Origin: Flavipsychrobacter sp.
GTDB taxonomy: Bacteria; Bacteroidota; Bacteroidia; Chitinophagales; Chitinophagaceae
Reading direction: 5' to 3'
Assembly: GCA_016786665.1 (NCBI GenBank)
Contig: JAEUVZ010000035.1
Span: 55,157 to 119,156 of the forward strand
Length of the DNA: 64,000 nucleotides
Position 1 is the stretch's first letter; the number at the start of each line of letters is the position of its first letter. Positions 59,841 to 64,000 of this stretch are shown piece after piece. The notes under the pieces were generated by a model. That model was given only the letters and a program-made list of their open reading frames with translations. It was not told the origin of the DNA and ran no database searches. The position numbers and the translations under genes are program-made.

Positions 59841-61301
59841 TTGATCAAGAAACTGGACAAGCTGATTATCCGGAGTTTCGTTGGCCCGTTCGTGGTCACG
59901 TTCTTTGTTACCCTTTTTGTGCTGGTGATGCAGTTTTTCTGGCTGTACATGGACGAACTGATAGGGAAGGGCCTGGGAGTGTGGATGATACTGCAGCTGC
60001 TGCTTTATATATCGTCTACACTGGTGCCGCTGGCATTGCCGCTGGGTGTTTTGCTGGCATCTATCATGACATTCGGGAACCTGGGGGAGAACTTCGAACT
60101 GGTGGCCATCAAGTCGTCGGGTATATCGCTGCTTCGCTTTATGCGCCCGCTGCTGGTGTTTATGATATTTGTAAGCGGCGCAGCCTTCGTGTTCAGCAAC
60201 AACGTTATCCCCGTAGCTAACCTTAAAGCCTTATCGCTGCTGTACGACCTGCGCAACTCCAAACCTACGTTCAACATCCGCGCCGGCCAGTTCAACAACG
60301 ACATAAAAGGATTCTCTATAAGAGTGGGCAGCAAAGACCCTGATGGAAAGACCATTCGCGATATTATCATTTACGACCAGTCTTCCGGCTATGGCAATGA
60401 TAAGGTGATACTGGCCGAGAAGGGGCAGATGATACCCTCGGCCGACAAGCAATCGCTTATCTTCCGGATGAACAATGGATGGCGGTATGAAGAGCAGCAA
60501 TCGCAGCGGGGCGCCAACCGGAACCCGCAGATGCGGCTCCATTTTGAAAGCTGGGACAAAGTCTTTGACATCTCTTCGTTTAAAGTAACGCGCACCAACC
60601 AGGACTTGTTCAAGAACGCCTACCAGATGATGAACGTGAGCCAGTTGACGGAAGGCATTGACAGCATGAAGCGCAAGAGCAAGACCATAGCCCGCACGGT
60701 GAGCGCTTACCTGGCGCCCTACCAGCTGCTGCTGAAGCAGGAGACCGAGAACAAAGACCTCCTGGCCAAAGTAAAGGCTAATGCAGCGCCCATCCGCACT
60801 TTCGACTCTACGTTCAATGAGCTGATACCCGATTCGCTGAAGGCCAGCACCCTGCAGCTCAGTGTGGCCAATCTGCGGAGCATTAAAAACTCCCTGGATA
60901 TGGCCTCGCTCGACAGCCGGGCGCAAAAAGAAAATTATATACGGTACAATGTGGAGTGGCACAAAAAGTTTGTGCTTTCCTTCGCCTGTATACTCCTGTT
61001 CCTTATAGGGGCCCCCCTGGGTGCCATTATCCGCAAGGGCGGGCTGGGGATGCCCCTGGTGATAGCCGTGCTCTTCTTCGTGGTATTTCATATCACCTCC
61101 GTTACCGGGGAGAAGCTGGCCGAGTCGGCCGTGCTCCCGGCCTGGGCGGGTATGTGGATGGCTACCGCGATGCTGCTGCCCATAGCTATAGTGCTGATAC
61201 AACAGGCCCGCAACGATTCCCAGATTTTTAGTAAAGAATGGTACACGCGTATATGGACGGGAATGACGGCCATAGTCAGCAGGTCCCGCAAAAAACATTG
61301 A
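59841..61301 (+). CDS. LptF/LptG-family LPS export permease
   Basis: A 486-residue YjgP/YjgQ-family protein beginning at TTG. The N-terminus IKKLDKLIIRSFVGPFVVTF and helices 1-3 (to about residue 120) precede a periplasmic beta-jellyroll (about 135-365), with helices 4-6 at the C-terminus (about 385-470; CILLFLIGAPLGAIIRKGGLG). The TTG is supported by the conserved N-terminus. With LptB it extracts LPS from the inner membrane. It is the first gene of a run with a PAP2 phosphatase and an ArnT-like transferase. Confidence 0.9.
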   Translation: MIKKLDKLIIRSFVGPFVVTFFVTLFVLVMQFFWLYMDELIGKGLGVWMILQLLLYISSTLVPLALPLGVLLASIMTFGNLGENFELVAIKSSGISLLRFMRPLLVFMIFVSGAAFVFSNNVIPVANLKALSLLYDLRNSKPTFNIRAGQFNNDIKGFSIRVGSKDPDGKTIRDIIIYDQSSGYGNDKVILAEKGQMIPSADKQSLIFRMNNGWRYEEQQSQRGANRNPQMRLHFESWDKVFDISSFKVTRTNQDLFKNAYQMMNVSQLTEGIDSMKRKSKTIARTVSAYLAPYQLLLKQETENKDLLAKVKANAAPIRTFDSTFNELIPDSLKASTLQLSVANLRSIKNSLDMASLDSRAQKENYIRYNVEWHKKFVLSFACILLFLIGAPLGAIIRKGGLGMPLVIAVLFFVVFHITSVTGEKLAESAVLPAWAGMWMATAMLLPIAIVLIQQARNDSQIFSKEWYTRIWTGMTAIVSRSRKKH

Positions 61302-61305
61302 TGCC

Positions 61306-61965
61306 GTGACAGATAAGAGGCCACATTCTTTTTATAATCCTTACTTCATTGTGCCTTTCCTGGTATGGATGGTAGTGGGTGCGCTGGTGCTGCTGGCAGG
61401 AGAGAAGACCTTCCTGTTCCGGCTGTTCAACGGCAACCACTGGTCGTCTGTAGACAAGATAATGCCCTATGTGACGCTGCTGGGTGAGGCGGCGGGGCTG
61501 GTTACCATCTTCGTGCTGGCCTTGTCTTACCGGCGCTTTCGCAATTGGTGGTACATTACCGCGGCGGCCAGTTGCACTATCCTGGCTGCCCTGCTCACCC
61601 AGTTGCTGAAAACGCTCTATGCCACCCCCCGCCCGCTGGCATACTTTACAGAGGCGGGCGTAGTGCGCATTTTGCCGCAGTGGCATCACTATTACCATCG
61701 CAGCTTCCCTTCCGGGCATACTACCGGGGCGTTTGCGGCTTACTTCCTGCTGGCGTGCCTGCTGCCTGAAAAGTACAAGCGGTTTGGAATACTGTTCTTC
61801 GCGCTGGCGCTTACAGTGGGCTATTCCCGCATTTACCTGGCGGCGCACTTTTTTGGCGATGTGTATGCCGGCAGTGTGGTGGGCACTCTTTTCAGTGCGC
61901 TGATGCTGGCGTTGCTGCGGCGGTACCAGCACGTATTTTTTAAAAATTCCAGGTCATTAAACTAA
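61306..61965 (+). CDS. PAP2-family phosphatase
   Basis: A 219-residue membrane phosphatase with about six helices and the three PAP2 motifs: KTLYATPRP (KxxxxxxRP), RSFPSGHTTGAF (PSGH) and YSRIYLAAHFFGDVYAG (SRxxxxxHxxxD). It may dephosphorylate undecaprenyl pyrophosphate or lipid A. The start is a GTG at 61306, 4 bp after the LptF/G stop. It lies directly before a glycosyltransferase that needs an undecaprenyl-phosphate carrier. Confidence 0.9.
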   Translation: MTDKRPHSFYNPYFIVPFLVWMVVGALVLLAGEKTFLFRLFNGNHWSSVDKIMPYVTLLGEAAGLVTIFVLALSYRRFRNWWYITAAASCTILAALLTQLLKTLYATPRPLAYFTEAGVVRILPQWHHYYHRSFPSGHTTGAFAAYFLLACLLPEKYKRFGILFFALALTVGYSRIYLAAHFFGDVYAGSVVGTLFSALMLALLRRYQHVFFKNSRSLN

Positions 61966-61970
61966 TAGGT

Positions 61971-63596
61971 ATGCCCGGATATGTAAAATATTTTATCATA
62001 GTAGTTGCGGCAGGGTTGCTCTTTCTTCCCTTCCTGGGGAACGCCCACCTGTTTGACTGGGATGAGATAAACTTTGCCGAGTGCGCCCGGGAGATGATAG
62101 CCACCGGCGACTACCTGCGCCCGCAGATAGACTTCCAGCCCTTTTGGGAGAAGCCACCATTGTTCATCTGGCTGCAGGTGCTTTCTATGAAGCTGTTCGG
62201 GGTTAATGAATACGCCGCCCGTTTCCCCAATGCACTGCTGGGCATCGTTACCCTGGTGACGCTGTTCTACGTGGGCAAGCGGGTAGTGAGCGAGCGGATG
62301 GCGACCTGGTGGGTGTTGCTGTACGCATCGTGCTGGCTGCCGCACCTCTACTTCAAGTCGGGTATTATAGACCCGGCATTCAACTACTTCATCTTCCTGG
62401 CCTTTTTCCAGGTGTACCTGTTGCGGTTTGGCAGTCGCAAACTGCTTCATGCCGTGCTGGCGGGCTTGTTCCTGGGCCTGGCGGTAATGACGAAAGGCCC
62501 AGTGGCCATACTGGTGGCTTTGCTGTGCTTTGTGGTGTACCTGGTGGTGAACAAGGGCATTTGGGGCTACCGGGCAGGGCACTTCCTGGTGGTGGCAGCG
62601 GTGGCCGCCGCTACGTTCTTTTCGTGGATAGGTATGGCCATACTGCTGCATGGATGGGAGTATGGTACCTGGTTCCTGGATAAGTTCATTACTTATCAGG
62701 TTCGCCTTTTCTCTACCGAGGATGCCGGGCATGGCGGGCCGTTCATCTATCATTTTATCGTGCTGCTGCTGGGTTGTTTCCCAGCGTCTGTTTTCCTATT
62801 CCAGTTTGGCCGCAAGAGGGCGGTGGAGCAGGAGCCCGGCCGCGACTTTACCCGTTGGATGTGGATACTCTTTGGCGTGGTGCTTATCCTGTTCTCTATA
62901 GTTAAAACCAAGATAGTACACTATTCTTCGCTGTGTTATTACCCGCTTACCTTCCTTGCCGCGCTAAAAATCAGCCAACTGAGCGAAGGGAAAGACCAGC
63001 TAAAGAAGGCAGTACGCTGGATAGTGCTGGTAGTGGGACTCCTGCTGGGGGTAGTTTTTGTCGCCCTACCCGTGGTTGGGATGAATATTAAGGAGCTATC
63101 CCGTTCTATAAAAGACCCCGTAGCGGTGGCCGATATGCAGGCTGACGTCTCCTGGCATTGGCTGGAGTCAGTGTGGGGCGTTATCTACCTGGCAGGAGTT
63201 GTTTTTGCCTTTGTAGTAATGAAGCAACAGTTCCGGAAGGGGTTGATTGCTTTTTGCGTGGCGCAGTTGTTGGTAGTGCAGGTGCTTATAGCGCACTTTA
63301 CGCCTAAAATAGAGGCATACTCCCAACGGCCGGCCATAGAGTTCTTTGAGCAGTTCCAGGGGCAGGATGTGTATGTGTACACTATGGGTTATTATAGCTA
63401 CGCTCATCTTTTTTATACCCGTAAAGCCCCCGGGGTGAATGGCGGCAAGGCCATAGATAAATATAGCTTACTGGAGCACTCTGATAAGCCGGTGTACTAC
63501 GTTTGCCGGCTGAACAAGGTTGCGGATTTTAAAGCGTACCCCCAACTGGAAGAGATAGGCCGGAAGAATAGTTTCGTTTTCTTCCGAAAGAAGTAA
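61971..63596 (+). CDS. ArnT-like glycosyltransferase (GT83/GT39)
   Basis: A 541-residue membrane protein with about 12 helices and an extended first periplasmic loop. It contains DWDEINFAECAREMIATGDYL (the D-E pair after TM1 that binds metal or donor) and FWEKPPLFIWLQ, the signature of ArnT/lipid A glycosyltransferases. A soluble C-terminal domain begins near residue 440. It would transfer a sugar from undecaprenyl phosphate to lipid A or another glycan in the periplasm. It follows the PAP2 gene by 5 bp. The specific sugar is unknown. Confidence 0.9.
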   Translation: MPGYVKYFIIVVAAGLLFLPFLGNAHLFDWDEINFAECAREMIATGDYLRPQIDFQPFWEKPPLFIWLQVLSMKLFGVNEYAARFPNALLGIVTLVTLFYVGKRVVSERMATWWVLLYASCWLPHLYFKSGIIDPAFNYFIFLAFFQVYLLRFGSRKLLHAVLAGLFLGLAVMTKGPVAILVALLCFVVYLVVNKGIWGYRAGHFLVVAAVAAATFFSWIGMAILLHGWEYGTWFLDKFITYQVRLFSTEDAGHGGPFIYHFIVLLLGCFPASVFLFQFGRKRAVEQEPGRDFTRWMWILFGVVLILFSIVKTKIVHYSSLCYYPLTFLAALKISQLSEGKDQLKKAVRWIVLVVGLLLGVVFVALPVVGMNIKELSRSIKDPVAVADMQADVSWHWLESVWGVIYLAGVVFAFVVMKQQFRKGLIAFCVAQLLVVQVLIAHFTPKIEAYSQRPAIEFFEQFQGQDVYVYTMGYYSYAHLFYTRKAPGVNGGKAIDKYSLLEHSDKPVYYVCRLNKVADFKAYPQLEEIGRKNSFVFFRKK

Positions 63597-63626
63597 TGGT
63601 GTAGCAACGGCAACTGCCGGCGAGTA

Positions 63627-63670
63627 TAAAAGAATAGCCCCGGGGTTTTGCTCCCGGGGCTATTCTTTTA
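63627..63670. terminator. Bidirectional terminator
   Basis: AAAAGAATAGCCCCGGG pairs perfectly with CCCGGGGCTATTCTTTT (17 bp) around an 8-nt loop, between convergent genes. Confidence 0.9.
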
Positions 63671-63687
63671 TCAGTATGCGTGGCTGA

Positions 63688-64000
63688 TTACCTTACCAGT
63701 GTCACATCGCCTTTCAGCTCTTCGGTTTTGCCATTGCATTTGTATTGCAGTATGTAGTAGTAGGTATCTATGTTCTGGTCTACGCCATTGTAGGTACCAT
63801 CCCAACCTATGTTCTCGTCAGCGGTTTCAAACATCTTCGTTCCCCAGCGGTTCACGATAATGAAACGCTTGATGGCGTGCGTGCCGGTAGTGATGGGGCG
63901 GAAGATGTCGTTCTTGCCATCGCCGTTCGGGGTAAACACATTGGGCAGTGATACCACGCAGCAGGCCTGTGCATCCAGCTTGGTCGACTCTTTAGCGGTA
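63688..64000 (-). CDS. T9SS type B sorting-domain (CHU C-terminal) protein, 3' end only
   Basis: The C-terminal 103 residues of a larger protein whose N-terminal part lies beyond the right window edge; the frame is open to the last base. LPNVFTPNGDGKNDIFRP, FIIVNRWGTKMFET, WDGTYNGVD and YYYILQYKCNGKTEELKGDV are the gliding-motility-associated C-terminal domain (TIGR04131 type). Such domains direct large, often repeat-rich surface proteins through T9SS. Two Cys precede the domain (ACCVVSLPN). The cargo cannot be judged from this fragment. Confidence 0.92.
   Translation of the reverse strand, partial: TAKESTKLDAQACCVVSLPNVFTPNGDGKNDIFRPITTGTHAIKRFIIVNRWGTKMFETADENIGWDGTYNGVDQNIDTYYYILQYKCNGKTEELKGDVTLVR

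Overview
The window reads as a chromosomal segment of a Bacteroidota bacterium, most likely in or near the Chitinophagaceae. Five proteins carry type IX secretion (T9SS) C-terminal sorting domains. Other markers are a HmuY/HmuR haem system, a short 289-residue RpoD without region 1.1, the malic enzyme-phosphotransacetylase fusion, and promoters with the Bacteroidota -7 element TAnnTTTG and no Shine-Dalgarno sequences. Base composition is moderately GC-rich except in a few AT-rich patches that look acquired.

Layout. 1-2.9 kb: a helically phased TGTAACTA array, a possibly structured leader, and small secreted or conserved proteins. 2.9-11.5 kb: a GT-C glycosyltransferase, a two-gene Fe-S redox operon interrupted by a four-helix-bundle gene flanked by inverted degenerate repeats, a secreted protein, and a large beta-propeller/amidohydrolase. 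11.6-15.2 kb: tRNA-Arg(UCU) followed by an AT-rich 3.5-kb island. The island has repeated tRNA-3'-end (att-like) sequences, an Omp85 barrel, a lipoprotein, decayed gene fragments and integrase-arm-like GGGGTACA repeats, but no integrase. 15.3-20.3 kb: VOC protein, an SDR-DUF2147-DoxX-AraC operon with a 21-bp-spaced direct-repeat operator, a DUF3050 protein, a GyrI-like protein and a rifamycin ADP-ribosyltransferase (Arr).

20.3-29.1 kb: the main functional unit, a haem acquisition operon. The order is structured leader, T9SS-exported HmuY-like protein, HmuT, HmuU, HmuV, HmuS, a small CHCC protein, the TonB receptor HmuR, and a second HmuY as a lipoprotein. Haem would be captured at the surface, passed through HmuR, carried by HmuTUV and handled by HmuS. 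29.1-36.1 kb: DUF1801 protein, heptosyltransferase-like GT9, PhnA, AI-2E permease, and a deacetylase-LolA-lipoprotein-dehydratase operon resembling part of a flexirubin or aryl-polyene cluster.

36.1-50.5 kb: T9SS cargo proteins, Crp/Fnr and DinB-type proteins, malic enzyme, a flavoprotein, and a Ku/LigD NHEJ operon. LigD is split into two overlapping reading frames at a run of nine A. 50.5-57.4 kb: a molybdopterin oxidoreductase operon (YdeP/FdhF-like enzyme, FdhD, MobA, a P-loop NTPase and a polytopic membrane protein) containing an AT-rich lipoprotein gene. 57.5-64 kb: TrmH, RpoD, a START-like protein, an LptF/G permease, a PAP2 phosphatase, an ArnT-like glycosyltransferase, and the 3' end of a T9SS type-B cargo gene that runs off the window.

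The leads most worth following are the haem-operon leader and its two differently exported HmuY proteins, the split LigD, the repeat-flanked four-helix-bundle cassette, and the tandem-att tRNA island. All assignments come from reading the sequence; no database search was possible.
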